Below are positions 25,090 through 35,318 of a stretch of DNA of 64,000 nt, one piece after another. A program made the translations under genes and the position numbers. Position 1 is the first letter of the stretch, and the number at the start of each line of letters is the position of its first letter. The stretch spans positions 1 to 64,000 of the forward strand of contig NZ_JXYP01000005.1 of NCBI RefSeq assembly GCF_000964005.1, given 5' to 3'. The notes beneath the pieces are model-generated. The model did no database searches, had not been told where the DNA came from, and worked only from the letters and a program-made list of their open reading frames with translations. The DNA is from Williamsia herbipolensis. GTDB taxonomy: Bacteria > Actinomycetota > Actinomycetes > Mycobacteriales > Mycobacteriaceae.

Positions 25090-27249
25090 ATGCGCCCCGC
25101 AACCCGCTCGTCTCCCGACCTCCGTCGGCCCGACACCACGCCGCGTCCCGGACTGCTCGGGCGAGTCGGTGGCTGGGGTACCGATCACCGCCGGCTGGTC
25201 TTCGGGCTGTGGCTCGCCGCGATCGTCGTCCTCGGCGCCTTCGCTCCCTCGGTGTTCTCGTCACTCGCCGGCGCCGGGTGGCAGGCGAACGGCTCGGAAT
25301 CGGTGGCGGTGCGCGAGCTCGCGCAGGAGCACTTCGGCGGGAACGCCTCCTCGGCGGTCCAGGTCGTCGTCCACTCGGACTCCGCGGCCGTGACCGACCC
25401 GTCGATGCAGGCGGTGTTCACCCAGATCGGTCGCGAGCTCGGATCGGACCCGCGCTTCGGGGAGATCGTCGCGCCCCAACCGGGGATGACGATCAGCCGC
25501 GACGGTCACACCGGGATCCTCATCGCCGGCGCGAACGCGTCGACCGACGAGATGGTGAAGGCCGTCGACGACCACAAGTCACAGCTGACGGACCTGTCCC
25601 GCAACGGTATCGAGGTCTATCCCACTGGTGCGTCGGCACTGTGGGCGGACTTCAACAAGGCCAACCACGACGCGATGATCAAAGCCGAGCTGTTCTCGTG
25701 GCCCGTCACACTCGCGATCATGGTGCTCGCGTTCGGGTCCCTGGTCGCAGCCGGTCTGCCGTTGCTGCTGACCGTCGCGGGCCTCGTCGCGTCCGCGGGT
25801 GGACTGGTGCTGCTCAACCAGGTGACACCGATCTCGGTGTGGGCCATGAACTTCGCGATGATGTTCGCCCTGGCGCTCGGCATCGACTACGCGCTGTTCA
25901 TCGTCTCGCGGTTCCGTGACGCGCTGAAGCAGCGCGGCGATCGGCGTCAGGCCGTCGTCGACACCATGGACACCGCGGGCAAGGCCGTGGTCCTGTCGGG
26001 CCTCACCGTCCTCGTCAGCCTCTCGGCCGTCCTGCTCGTCCCGGCGCCGTCGGTGCGGACGATGGCGGTCGGGATCATGCTCGCGGTGGTCTTCGTCCTT
26101 ATCGCGACCCTGACCCTGCTGCCCACCGTGCTCGGTGCCCTCGGTCCGAGGGTCAACGCGGTGTCGTTGCCCTACGCGAAGAAGCAGGAGCACCGGTCGC
26201 CGGTGTTCCACCGCTGGGGGTCGCTGCTGCACGAGCACCCGTGGCCGTTCGCGGTCGTCTCCCTGGGGATCCTGGTGCTGCTGGCTCTGCCGGTGTTCGG
26301 GCTGAAGGTCGCGATGCCCTCGATCTCGGTGGTGCCGGAGGATGCCCCGGTGCGGCAGGGGTACGCGCTGGTGCAGCAGCAGTTCGGTCCGGGTGCTCCT
26401 GGCGCGCTGCAGATCATCTCCCCGGCCGCCGAGGCGCAGGCCGCAGCGACCACCGCATCGTCGAGCCCGGGTATCGCGATGGTCACCCCGCCGCAGCCCG
26501 CGCGCGACGGTTCGGGATATGCGCTCATGCAGGCGATCCCGACCGTGGACCCGTCGAACGCGCAGATGGGGTCGATCCTGGACACACTGCGCAACCGTCT
26601 CCCGGCCGACGCTCTCGTCGGCGGGGCACCCGCGGAGAACCTCGATCTGCAGACCGCACTGAACGACTACCTGCCCGTCATCGTCGGCGTCATCCTGACC
26701 ATGGGCTTCCTGCTGTTGCTCGTCGCATTGCAGGCGCCGCTCATCGCCCTGATGGGAACCGCGGTCAGCCTGCTGTCGACCGGCGCGGCGTTCGGTGTCG
26801 CGAAGCTGGTCTTCCAGGACGGTCACGGGGCGTCGCTGCTCGGGTTCACGCCGCAGGGATTCCTCGACGGATGGGGTCCGGTGTTCTTCTTCGCGATGAT
26901 CTTCGCCATCGCGATGGACTACACGGTGTTCCTGCTGGCCACGGCCAAGGAACACTACGAGAAGACCGGTGACCCGCACACCGCGCAGATCGACGGCATG
27001 GCCCACTCGGGTCGGGTGATCTTCGCGGCGGCGGCGGTGATGGTGGCGGTGTTCTTCAGCTTCGCCCTCGCCGATCCGCTCCCGCCGAAGGAGATGGGCA
27101 TCATCCTGGGCGTGGCGGTACTGCTCGACGCCGTGTTCATCCGGCTGATGTTGCTGCCGGTGCTGCTCCGGATCGCCGGCCACGCCGGCTGGTGGTCACC
27201 CGCGTGGCTCCGGCGCGTCCTGCCGTCGATCAGCTTCGCCCACAACTGA
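25090..27249 (+). CDS. MmpL/RND family exporter
   Basis: A 719-residue RND-type membrane protein of the MmpL subfamily, with two repeats of one helix, an outside loop, and five helices. The key proton-relay motif is GIDYALFIVSRFRD in the first half and AMDYTVFLLATAKE in the second. It lacks the long C-terminal cytoplasmic tail of MmpL3. GAGAGGA lies 6 bases before the ATG. It is first in an operon with a DUF302 gene and a CsoR-like repressor, behind two operators, so it is probably induced by metal, sulfide or persulfide. The exported molecule is unknown. Confidence 0.9.
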   Translation: MRPATRSSPDLRRPDTTPRPGLLGRVGGWGTDHRRLVFGLWLAAIVVLGAFAPSVFSSLAGAGWQANGSESVAVRELAQEHFGGNASSAVQVVVHSDSAAVTDPSMQAVFTQIGRELGSDPRFGEIVAPQPGMTISRDGHTGILIAGANASTDEMVKAVDDHKSQLTDLSRNGIEVYPTGASALWADFNKANHDAMIKAELFSWPVTLAIMVLAFGSLVAAGLPLLLTVAGLVASAGGLVLLNQVTPISVWAMNFAMMFALALGIDYALFIVSRFRDALKQRGDRRQAVVDTMDTAGKAVVLSGLTVLVSLSAVLLVPAPSVRTMAVGIMLAVVFVLIATLTLLPTVLGALGPRVNAVSLPYAKKQEHRSPVFHRWGSLLHEHPWPFAVVSLGILVLLALPVFGLKVAMPSISVVPEDAPVRQGYALVQQQFGPGAPGALQIISPAAEAQAAATTASSSPGIAMVTPPQPARDGSGYALMQAIPTVDPSNAQMGSILDTLRNRLPADALVGGAPAENLDLQTALNDYLPVIVGVILTMGFLLLLVALQAPLIALMGTAVSLLSTGAAFGVAKLVFQDGHGASLLGFTPQGFLDGWGPVFFFAMIFAIAMDYTVFLLATAKEHYEKTGDPHTAQIDGMAHSGRVIFAAAAVMVAVFFSFALADPLPPKEMGIILGVAVLLDAVFIRLMLLPVLLRIAGHAGWWSPAWLRRVLPSISFAHN

Positions 27250-27285
27250 CCTCACCGTTCTCGAACCCAACGACGGAGACACCCC

Positions 27286-28016
<731 letters not shown>

Positions 28017-28104
28017 ATCATCACGCCCGACGCGATCGGGCTGTGACGGTCTCCGCTGGTGTCCGCATCGCACCGCGAGACATGGTCTGACCTAGGCTCG
28101 ACCC

Positions 28105-28662
28105 ATGACCGGGGCAGATTTCTATTCCGAACTGCGGGCCCTGCGTCTCGAACGTGTCCTCGACGCATCGGTGGAGATCATCACCGATCAGGGCTGGGAC
28201 GGCCTGAGCATGACCGCGGTCGCGAAGCGCTCCGGGGTCCCGCGGCAGAGCCTCTACAAAGAGGTGGGGACCCGAGAAGAGCTCGGCAACGCGGTGGTGC
28301 ACCGAGAGGTCGATCGCTTCCTGGAGCGCGTGTCGGCCGGTCTCGCGGCGCATCCCGACGACTTCGAGAAGGGCGTCTCGGCGGCCGTGCGGAATGTCCT
28401 GGAGCACGGTCGGTCGAACGCCGCTCTCGCAGCCGTCCTCCGGCCGGGCCACGACGCAGGCCTCCTCGCACTGCTCACCGTGAACCCCGACGCAGTACTG
28501 GGTCAGGCGACCGGCGCACTCCGATCGCTGTTGGGGGACACGGTGTCCGAGGCGCTCGTCGATTCCGTTGTGCGACTGACGATGAGCCACCTCCTGCAAC
28601 CGACGGTGGACGTCGACGAAGCGGTCAGCCGCATCGACCGGGTGGTCCGCGGATTCGACTGA
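28105..28662 (+). CDS. TetR family transcriptional regulator
   Basis: A 185-residue repressor-type protein. The N-terminal helix-turn-helix domain is clear (VLDASVEIITDQGWDGLSMT, AVAKRSGVPRQSLYKEVG, TREELGNAVV). The C-terminal ligand domain is helical. Its target cannot be read here; it converges with the P450-reductase gene, 25 bases from stop to stop, so the two may be linked in regulation but not in transcription. Confidence 0.88.
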   Translation: MTGADFYSELRALRLERVLDASVEIITDQGWDGLSMTAVAKRSGVPRQSLYKEVGTREELGNAVVHREVDRFLERVSAGLAAHPDDFEKGVSAAVRNVLEHGRSNAALAAVLRPGHDAGLLALLTVNPDAVLGQATGALRSLLGDTVSEALVDSVVRLTMSHLLQPTVDVDEAVSRIDRVVRGFD

Positions 28663-28687
28663 CCGCTTCGTCGGCAGGTCCTTCGGC

Positions 28688-31147
28688 CTACAGGTCGAGG
28701 ACCAGCTTCGACGACAGCGACCGCGACACGCACAGCATGACCGAGTCGCCGCGGTCGCGCTCCGCGCGTGTCAGCACGGAGTCGCGGTGGTCCGGGGTCC
28801 CGTCGAGGACCTCGGCCTGACAGGTGCCGCAGATGCCCTCCATGCACGACCCCATCACGTCGACACCGGCGTCGGCGACCGCCTCGAACATCGACGTCCC
28901 CGCAGGCACGGTGACCGTCACACCGGAGTCGACGCATTCGACCTCGAACGAGTCGAGCGCACCCTCGGGGGCGTCGATCGCCTTGGGGGCGAACCGTTCC
29001 AGGTGCAGGCTCTCGGCCGGCCAGACGGCGCACCTCTCCTCGACGGCGTCGAGGAGGACGTCGGGACCGCAGCAGTAGACGAGAGTGTCGGGCCGGGGGT
29101 CGGCGAGAAGCGTGTCGAGGTCGAAGCGCGTGCCGCGTTCGTCCTTGGCCCACACCGTCACCCGGTCGTCACCCTCGAGCTCGTCGAGGAACGCCATCGT
29201 CGACCGGGATTTGCCGACGTAGACCATCTCCCACTTCGCGCCGTGGGCGTCCGCGGCGGCGATCATGGTGCGGATCGGGGTGATACCGATGCCGCCGGCG
29301 ATGAACAGGTACCGCGGCGACTCGACGAGCGCGAAGTGGTTGTCGGGACCCGTCACCCGGAGGGTCGTCCCCTCCGTGAGCTCGTCGTGGACGAAAGCCG
29401 ACCCACCACGGCCGTCCGGTTCGCGGAGGACCGCGACCGTCCACGACGACCGGTCGGCGGGATCACCACACAGCGAGTAGTGCCGGGTCATGTCGGGACG
29501 GAGGTGGAGTTCGGCGTGCGCACCGGGAGCCCACTGCGGCAAGGGTTCTCCCGACGGGGCGGTGAGCGTCAGCTCGACGACACCGTCGGCCGCATCCCGT
29601 CGCCGGGAGACCTGGACGTCGAGCACCGTCCGCTCGACGCGTCCCTTGCGCTGCGGTCGTGCCGGAGCCGGAGCCGGAGCCGGCGCCGACGTCTCCGCGG
29701 CTCGTGCCTGCTCGCCCCGGCGCCGTTCCTGGTGCATCGCGCGGTAGGTGCCGTGCTGTCGCCGCTGGGCGCCCTTCGGGGTGAGCTGGACCATCATCGA
29801 GCTGTAGCCGCGAACGAAATTCGACTGCACCCGTTCGGGTTCGGCGAGGACCTCGATGTCGTCGAAGCGCTCGAGCAGCTCCTCCCACAGGATCCGCAGT
29901 TGCAGCTCGGCCAGTCGGCTGCCCATGCAGCGATGCGTGCCGATACCGAACGCCAGGTGGTGGCGCGCGTTGCGTCGGTCGACGATGAAGCTGTCGGGAT
30001 CGGCGAACGTGCGCTCGTCCCGGTTGGCCGAGGCGTACCACATCACGACCTTGTCGCCCTTGCGGATGAACTGGCCGTTGAGGACGGTGTCGCGCGTGGC
30101 GATCCGGCGCATGTAGGCGAGCGGCGTCTGCCAGCGCAGCATCTCGTGGACCGCCTTCGACACCAGGCTCGGGTCGTCGCGCAGGCGGTCGAACTGCTCG
30201 GGGAACTGGTTGAGGGCCAGTAGGCCACCGGTCATGGAGTTGCGGGTGGTGTCGTTGCCGCCGATGACGAGCAGGACGATGTTGCCCAGGAACTCCATCG
30301 GGCGCTCGATGAGGTCCTTGGTGTCCTCGGACATCTGCATCAGCGTGATCAGGTCGTAGCCGGGCTTCTCGCCGGCGTTGCGACGCGCGGCCTTGTCGTG
30401 CCACAGGTCGCTGAAGCTCTTGGCGGCCTCGGCCGCGGCCCGGTACGCCGCATCGGTGTCGGTGGAGCCGCCGGTGGCCGACGCGCTGGCGGCCACCAGA
30501 TCGGTCCACTCGACCAGCTTGCGCCGTTCCTCGTAGGGGAAGTCGAGCAGCGTTGCGAGCATCCGGGAGGTCAGTTCGATGCTGACCCGATCGACCCAGT
30601 CGAAGGGTTCGTCCACGGGGAGTTCGTCGAGGACCTCTGCGACCCGCTCCCGGATGAGGCTCTCCATCTCCTCGAGGTTCTGCGGGGCGACGACTCCCTG
30701 GACCGCGCCGCGCTGCTGATCGTGTCGCGGGGGGTCCATGGCGATGAACATCTCGATGTCGAGCCCCTCCGGCGGTGTGCCGAGGATGATCTGCGGTTCG
30801 GCGGAGAAGGTCTCGAAGTCCTTGTCGACGGTGACGATGTCGTCGTAGCGGGTCACCGACCAGAACGGGCCGAACTTGCTGTCGCCGCGATAGTGCACCG
30901 GGGCTTCGTCCCGCAGCCGTCGGAAATAGGCCTCCCACTGCCCCTGACGCCAGAGGAACGGGTCGCTGACATCGATGTCGGTGAGATCGAGGTCGGCGAC
31001 GTCGGGGATCGCGGACTCGGTGAACCGCGGTTGATCGTCGCCGATCAAGCGGCTCTTCGTGTGCTGAAAGAGATGGAGCGCCTGGATCTGGCGCTGCATC
31101 GGCACCACTGCCTGGGCTTTGGTGATCACCTGGTCGAGTACGCGCAT
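28688..31147 (-). CDS. Self-sufficient cytochrome P450 fused to a phthalate-dioxygenase-type reductase
   Basis: An 819-residue fusion. Residues 40-465 are a P450: the I-helix GGNDTTRNS, the ExxR motif EMLRW, and haem Cys407 in FGIGTHRCMGSRLAELQ. That last stretch resembles CYP153-type alkane/fatty-acid hydroxylases. A linker with an Ala/Pro repeat (PAPAPAPARPQ, about 488-500) leads to the FMN-binding domain (RHYSLCGDP), the NAD domain (AGGIGITPIRTMI) and a plant-type [2Fe-2S] ferredoxin with Cys768, Cys773, Cys776 and Cys806. The ATG at 31147 follows GAAGGCGG by 8 bases; a GTG 18 bases earlier is possible. No partner reductase gene is needed. Confidence 0.9.
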   Translation of the reverse strand: MRVLDQVITKAQAVVPMQRQIQALHLFQHTKSRLIGDDQPRFTESAIPDVADLDLTDIDVSDPFLWRQGQWEAYFRRLRDEAPVHYRGDSKFGPFWSVTRYDDIVTVDKDFETFSAEPQIILGTPPEGLDIEMFIAMDPPRHDQQRGAVQGVVAPQNLEEMESLIRERVAEVLDELPVDEPFDWVDRVSIELTSRMLATLLDFPYEERRKLVEWTDLVAASASATGGSTDTDAAYRAAAEAAKSFSDLWHDKAARRNAGEKPGYDLITLMQMSEDTKDLIERPMEFLGNIVLLVIGGNDTTRNSMTGGLLALNQFPEQFDRLRDDPSLVSKAVHEMLRWQTPLAYMRRIATRDTVLNGQFIRKGDKVVMWYASANRDERTFADPDSFIVDRRNARHHLAFGIGTHRCMGSRLAELQLRILWEELLERFDDIEVLAEPERVQSNFVRGYSSMMVQLTPKGAQRRQHGTYRAMHQERRRGEQARAAETSAPAPAPAPARPQRKGRVERTVLDVQVSRRRDAADGVVELTLTAPSGEPLPQWAPGAHAELHLRPDMTRHYSLCGDPADRSSWTVAVLREPDGRGGSAFVHDELTEGTTLRVTGPDNHFALVESPRYLFIAGGIGITPIRTMIAAADAHGAKWEMVYVGKSRSTMAFLDELEGDDRVTVWAKDERGTRFDLDTLLADPRPDTLVYCCGPDVLLDAVEERCAVWPAESLHLERFAPKAIDAPEGALDSFEVECVDSGVTVTVPAGTSMFEAVADAGVDVMGSCMEGICGTCQAEVLDGTPDHRDSVLTRAERDRGDSVMLCVSRSLSSKLVLDL

Positions 31148-31403
31148 GACGACAACCGCCTTCACTGGGTTCCATGTCGGAGTGACATTAATGAACCATA
31201 CGTCCCCAGCGATGACAATATGGGCACTTTTGTCGCATCCCTCGGTGGTGCTCGGCGCGAGCTACGAAGCGGCCGCGTTGTGACGCGGTCGTCACGGCAG
31301 GGTAGGCGCGAAGCGAGGACAATGGGGAGAGTTCGTCCAGCTCGGGGCGAGTGACACCAACCATCGCGGTGCTCGCCACCGCCTGTCACGCCAGGAGCTG
31401 CAC

Positions 31404-31643
31404 ATGCCCGACGCCGAACCCGCTCGTTTCCCCGACTCCGATCTCGAGACCGGTGGGAGTGTCGACCCCGGCGCCACCCCGCCCGCAGACGCGTCGACCT
31501 CGATGGCCTCCGACGCACGGCAGGCGACGCCACGACGCTTCTCTCCCACCACCATCGTGGTCGGGGTCATCACGACGATCGTGATCATCGTCGCGATCGC
31601 CGGCCTCATCGCCGTGATCGTGGATTCGACCCAGTACTTCTGA
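31404..31643 (+). CDS. Small single-pass membrane protein
   Basis: A 79-residue protein. Residues 1-45 are polar and disordered; one strongly hydrophobic helix follows (about 49-73, IVVGVITTIVIIVAIAGLIA), ending in VDSTQYF. Codon use fits a real gene, and a hairpin follows directly. No family is recognised. It could be a small anchor or subunit. Confidence 0.6.
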   Translation: MPDAEPARFPDSDLETGGSVDPGATPPADASTSMASDARQATPRRFSPTTIVVGVITTIVIIVAIAGLIAVIVDSTQYF

Positions 31644-31662
31644 TCTCCCGAACCGGGATCAG
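31640..31662. terminator. Short bidirectional hairpin over two stop codons
   Basis: CTGATC-T-CCCG pairs with CGGGATCAG around AAC, with a single bulged T. It contains the stop codons of both convergent genes (31641-31643 and 31659-31661). Confidence 0.6.
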
Positions 31663-32141
31663 GCCTGCTCGGCCTCGATGATGCTCTTGATCCTCGCGAG
31701 GGTCGCCGGGATGCCGGAGTGAGCGGCGTCGACGCGATCGGTGATCTGCGCCTGCGCCTCGTCGCCGTACTTCTCGTGGAAGAAGGCGATGCCGTCGTCG
31801 CGGAACTGCCAGGTCTCGGTGAGTCGGGTCCCGTGGCCCGCGGGCTCGAGGGTGAAGCCCCAGCGCGCGTACTTCCCGCCGACCAGCCACGCGAATTCGC
31901 GACCGGGCTCGGCGGCCACCACGACCGATCGCGTCTCCCAGGTGCGTGACGGCTTCTCGTTGCGTCCGGTGAACCAGGCGTCGACCCGCGGACCGTCCGG
32001 ACCCGGCTCGTCGCCGCTGTCCCACCAGCAGGCGGTGCAGATGGGGCTCCACTCCCCGGTCCGCGTCACGTCGGACACCACGCCGTAGACGGTGTCGGGG
32101 GTGGCGTCGATGTCGATCGATTCTGCGTGCTCGTAGCTCAT
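31659..32141 (-). CDS. SRPBCC (polyketide cyclase/START-like) family protein
   Basis: A 160-residue protein with a helix-grip fold. It starts AESIDIDATPDTVYGVVSDV, the standard SRPBCC opening, followed by TRTGEWSPICTACWW and a beta sheet, then a C-terminal helix (AALARIKSIIEAEQ-like). Such proteins bind hydrophobic ligands or act as cyclases. The ATG at 32141 is chosen over an upstream TTG. No specific ligand is suggested by the neighbours. Confidence 0.85.
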   Translation of the reverse strand: MSYEHAESIDIDATPDTVYGVVSDVTRTGEWSPICTACWWDSGDEPGPDGPRVDAWFTGRNEKPSRTWETRSVVVAAEPGREFAWLVGGKYARWGFTLEPAGHGTRLTETWQFRDDGIAFFHEKYGDEAQAQITDRVDAAHSGIPATLARIKSIIEAEQA

Positions 32142-32176
32142 GTGACCCAACCTAACGAACGACGCACGGGGCTCGC

Positions 32177-32899
32177 TCAGACGACCACGCCGCCCACGAG
32201 CCGTCCGATCGCGTAGGTCACCACCATGGCGATGACGCCGCCGACCGTGACCCGCAGGACCGCGCGCGAGCGATGCGCGTCGCCGATCGTCGCGCTGATG
32301 AACCCGGCCAGTGCGAGGGCCGCGGCCACCACGAGGAAGGTGACCGGGATCCGCAGGTGCGCAGGCGTCAAGAGGATGGCGAGCAGCGGCAGTACCGCGC
32401 CGGTGGTGAACGAGATGGCCGAGGAGATCGCGGCCTGCCAGGGGCTGGTCAGATCATCGGGGTCGATACCCAGCTCGGCGTCGACGTGCGCGGCGAAGGC
32501 GTCGTTCTCGGTGAGCTCGGTGGCGACCTGCCACGCGGTCTCGGTCGAGAGGCCCTTCGCCTCGTAGATCGCGGCGAGCTCCTCGAGTTCCTCCTCCGGC
32601 TGCTCGGCGAGTTCGTCCCGCTCCTTGTCCAGCAGTGCCTTCTCCGTGTCGCGCTGGGTGCTCACCGATACGTACTCACCGAGCGCCATCGACACCGCGC
32701 CCGCGGCCAGGCCCGCCACACCGGCGGTGAAGATGGGCTCCCGCTCGGCGGTCGCGGCGGCGACACCGATGACGATGCCTGCGGTGGAGACGATTCCGTC
32801 GTTCGCGCCGAGCACACCGGCGCGCAACCAGTTGAGTTTGCCGCCGGTCCCCGATGCATGGGGTTCGGCGCTGTGCTGGATCGGTTCGGTCTCGGACAT
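32177..32899 (-). CDS. VIT1/CCC1 family iron/manganese transporter-like protein
   Basis: A 240-residue membrane protein. The CCC1 signature is clear: WLRAGVLGANDGIVSTAGIV, then GAVSMALGEYVSVSTQRD. A charged cytoplasmic segment (residues 88-140, rich in Glu) is the metal-binding region of this family. Three more helices follow. Members move Fe(II) or Mn(II) out of the cytoplasm. The ATG at 32899 is chosen; upstream in-frame starts add only a few residues. Confidence 0.9.
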   Translation of the reverse strand: MSETEPIQHSAEPHASGTGGKLNWLRAGVLGANDGIVSTAGIVIGVAAATAEREPIFTAGVAGLAAGAVSMALGEYVSVSTQRDTEKALLDKERDELAEQPEEELEELAAIYEAKGLSTETAWQVATELTENDAFAAHVDAELGIDPDDLTSPWQAAISSAISFTTGAVLPLLAILLTPAHLRIPVTFLVVAAALALAGFISATIGDAHRSRAVLRVTVGGVIAMVVTYAIGRLVGGVVV

Positions 32900-33212
32900 G
32901 GCCACCATGAAACATGGTCGGCACCAGCCCGTCCAGGCAGATGAGGCTGTCCTGACCTGCGTGGATGAGATGCAGCACATCACCAGTGCCACCACGGCGC
33001 GACACATCGGTCTACGGTGGAGTTGTTGCTCCTGCAGTCAGTCGGGTCGACTGAACCACAGCACATTCACCTGCCACCGGTCCCGAGGGTCCCGTGGCGG
33101 ATCCACGCACGGCAGCAATGGATCTCAGATCTCATCTTGTCAGCGCTGCGGTGCGTCACCGCGCGGCCGTCCTTGGCGACTGCCGACCGGCGAGATGCCC
33201 CAGGAGGGCCAT
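32900..33212. other. 313-base intergenic region, divergent promoters presumed
   Basis: This stretch separates the leftward CCC1-like gene from the rightward membrane protein gene. Short frames exist but none has a good start, ribosome site or family signature. It is slightly richer in A and T than its flanks, consistent with promoters. A CAGGAGG ribosome site at 33200 belongs to the next gene. Nothing else can be supported. Confidence 0.4.
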
Positions 33213-33776
33213 ATGTCCAGACGTATCACCACTTTTCGCGCACTCCATGATCTCGGTGCAGCCGCATGGTTCGGCGGATCGCTGATGGGCGCGGTCGGGG
33301 TCAACGGCGCCGCTGCCGCGGTCCGCGATCCCCAGGATCGCGCTCGGGTCGCCGCCGTCGGCTGGGCCGGCTGGTCGCCGGTCAACGCCGCCGCCATCGC
33401 CGCGCACGCCGTGGGCGGCGCCGTCGTGCTCTACGACAACCGCGGCCGCGCCGCACACCAGACCGGTGTGCGCGCGAACACAGTCGCCAAGCTCGCCGTC
33501 ACCGGTGCGGCCGTGGCGGCCACGGTCTACAGCGGCCTGCTGGGCGCCAAGACCGCGACCGGCGACGGCTCTCCCGTACGGGGTGCCACCGAGCCCGCAC
33601 CGACGACGCCGCCCGACGTCGCCGCAGCCCAGAAACAGCTCCGCTACCTGCAGTGGGCGTTGCCGGTGCTGACCGGGACGATCGTGGTCCTCGGTGCCCA
33701 GCAGGGCGAGCAACAGCGACCGGCGCAGATCGTGTCCGGGCTCGCCGACGGCGTGGCCCGACGTATCGGCCGCTGA
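33213..33776 (+). CDS. Membrane protein of unknown function
   Basis: A 187-residue protein with four predicted hydrophobic segments: near residues 13-35 (GAAAWFGGSLMGAVGV), 50-68, 85-105 and 148-165. GGAGG lies 6 bases before the ATG. A GTG-free, GC-rich codon pattern and the terminator after it support it. It resembles small actinobacterial membrane proteins without known role. Confidence 0.75.
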   Translation: MSRRITTFRALHDLGAAAWFGGSLMGAVGVNGAAAAVRDPQDRARVAAVGWAGWSPVNAAAIAAHAVGGAVVLYDNRGRAAHQTGVRANTVAKLAVTGAAVAATVYSGLLGAKTATGDGSPVRGATEPAPTTPPDVAAAQKQLRYLQWALPVLTGTIVVLGAQQGEQQRPAQIVSGLADGVARRIGR

Positions 33777-33780
33777 GACA

Positions 33781-33812
33781 CATCGCCGTACTCCCACGGG
33801 AGTACGGCGATG
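33781..33812. terminator. Perfect 15-base-pair hairpin
   Basis: CATCGCCGTACTCCC pairs perfectly with GGGAGTACGGCGATG around only two unpaired bases. It starts 4 bases after the rightward stop and lies between convergent genes. Confidence 0.85.
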
Positions 33813-33859
33813 TCGGTCGTCCGCGGTACGAGACCGCCGGCGCGCGCCTTCGGGTGACC

Positions 33860-34831
33860 TCAGTCGGCGACGTGCACCACGGTCTTGCCGAAGCTGCGAC
33901 CCGCCAGCATGTCGCGGAACGCGTCGAGGGTGTTGTCGAAGCCGTCGACCACGTGCTCGAGGTACTTCAGTAAACCGTCGGCAACCCACTGCGACGCCTC
34001 GCTCAGGAACGTCTCCTGTTGCTCGGCGGCGAACTCGGTCTGGATGAAGCCGCGCACGGTGAGGCTGCTGCGGAGGATGACGCCCAACCCGCACACCGGG
34101 ATCCGGCCGTAGGTGTTCATGCGCGGGAGGACGGCGTCGAACACCTTGCCGCCCACGTTCTCGAAGTAGACGTCGATGCCGTCGCCGGTCGCCGCCGCGA
34201 GCTGCTCGGCGAAATCATCGGCGCGATGGTCGATCGCGGCGTCGAAGCCCAACTCGTCGCGCAGGTACGCGACCTTGTCGGGTCCACCCGCGATACCGAC
34301 GGCGCGGGCGCCCTTGATCTTCGCGATCTGACCGACCGCGGAACCCACGGGACCGGTGGCCGCGGCGACGACGACGGTCTCGCCGGGCTGCGGGCGGCCG
34401 ATGGTCAGCAGGCCCGAGTAGGCGGTGAAGCCGGGCATGCCGAGGACGCCGAGGGCGGTGGTGTGCGGGACCGCCGAATCCGCGTCGAGCTTGCGGAGGT
34501 GCGCGGTCGACTCGACCGAATGGGTCTGCCACCCGCCGTAGCCGAGCACGACGTCACCCTCGGAGAATCCGGGGTCGCGCGATGCCAGCACCCGGGAGAC
34601 GGTCGCGCCGACCATCGGGGCGTCGATCTCGACCGGCGGTGCGTACGACTTCGCCGAGCTCATCCGACCGCGCATGTAGGGGTCGAGAGACAGGTCGAGC
34701 GTCTGCAGCAACACCTGGCCCTCACGCGGTTCCGGGAGGGAGAACTCCTCGAATCGGACGTCGGAGTCCTGTGGCTCGCCGTGGGGGCGGGCGGCGAGGA
34801 CGATGCGTCGGGCGGACTGCGGCGAGGTCAT
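33860..34831 (-). CDS. NADP-dependent oxidoreductase, MDR (curcumin/leukotriene reductase-like) family
   Basis: A 323-residue zinc-free medium-chain reductase. Visible marks are the substrate-side LSLDPYMRGRMS near 53, the cofactor motif AAATGPVGSAVGQIAKIKGA near 150, and YFENVGGKVFDAVLPRMN near 225, all typical of the PTGR/curcumin reductase group. It reduces double bonds of enones with NADPH. AAGGAG stands 10 bases before the ATG. It stands alone between a terminator and the divergent redox operon. Confidence 0.9.
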   Translation of the reverse strand: MTSPQSARRIVLAARPHGEPQDSDVRFEEFSLPEPREGQVLLQTLDLSLDPYMRGRMSSAKSYAPPVEIDAPMVGATVSRVLASRDPGFSEGDVVLGYGGWQTHSVESTAHLRKLDADSAVPHTTALGVLGMPGFTAYSGLLTIGRPQPGETVVVAAATGPVGSAVGQIAKIKGARAVGIAGGPDKVAYLRDELGFDAAIDHRADDFAEQLAAATGDGIDVYFENVGGKVFDAVLPRMNTYGRIPVCGLGVILRSSLTVRGFIQTEFAAEQQETFLSEASQWVADGLLKYLEHVVDGFDNTLDAFRDMLAGRSFGKTVVHVAD

Positions 34832-35017
34832 GACGGTGGAGCTCCTTGAGATTTCGTGGACAAAACTGCTGTGTGGGGCAACGACCCCACCCCGCGCGTT
34901 GTTCCGACCCCCTTCGCAGCCGGGTCGCAGCGACCTCCCAGGTTCGGCTCCGATGCTGGTCATCACACCGGCGAGAAGACCGACGAGCGGTCGCCGCGAG
35001 ATGCGAAGGAGTCAGCC

Positions 35018-35317
35018 GTGAACACACCCCAACGCGGGATCCGACGAGCGCGATGGGCCGCCGGCGCTCTCGCGGCGAGCGCACTCGCCGCCGTCGGGAT
35101 CACCTCGGGCCTGGCCTACGCCGACACCGGTTCGACCGACACCTCGACCTCCACGACGTCCACCACGACCTCGACGGGGTCGACCTCCACCGGGACCACC
35201 GATTCGACCGGAACCGACTCGAGCGGGTCGGATTCCTCCGGCGCCTCGTCCTATGGCACCGCGCCCACCGTGACCGCCGGCTCGGGCGACACCCACGGCC
35301 AGACGAGCGGGTCCTGA
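35018..35317 (+). CDS. Small secreted Ser/Thr-rich protein opening the ApbE redox operon
   Basis: A 99-residue protein. A twin-Arg-poor but basic start and a hydrophobic stretch (13-31) form a signal peptide with a likely cut after GLAYA (residue 35). The mature 64 residues are almost only Ser, Thr, Gly and Asp. One segment, DSSGASSYG at 72-80, resembles the SGA(S/T) core of ApbE flavinylation sites. GAAGGAG lies 6 bases before the GTG. The apbE gene starts one base after its stop. A flavin carrier role is conjecture; it has no FMN-binding domain. Confidence 0.72.
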   Translation: MNTPQRGIRRARWAAGALAASALAAVGITSGLAYADTGSTDTSTSTTSTTTSTGSTSTGTTDSTGTDSSGSDSSGASSYGTAPTVTAGSGDTHGQTSGS

Positions 35318-35318
35318 C

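Noticed and set aside
31174-31188. ATGTC-N5-GACAT before the P450 gene as an operator
   Set aside because: Five-base arms are common by chance at this size; no second copy or adjacent regulator supports it.
33017-33285. Short frames between the CCC1-like and membrane protein genes
   Set aside because: No ribosome site, Cys/Arg-rich shadow composition, and the longer one overlaps the next gene's start.
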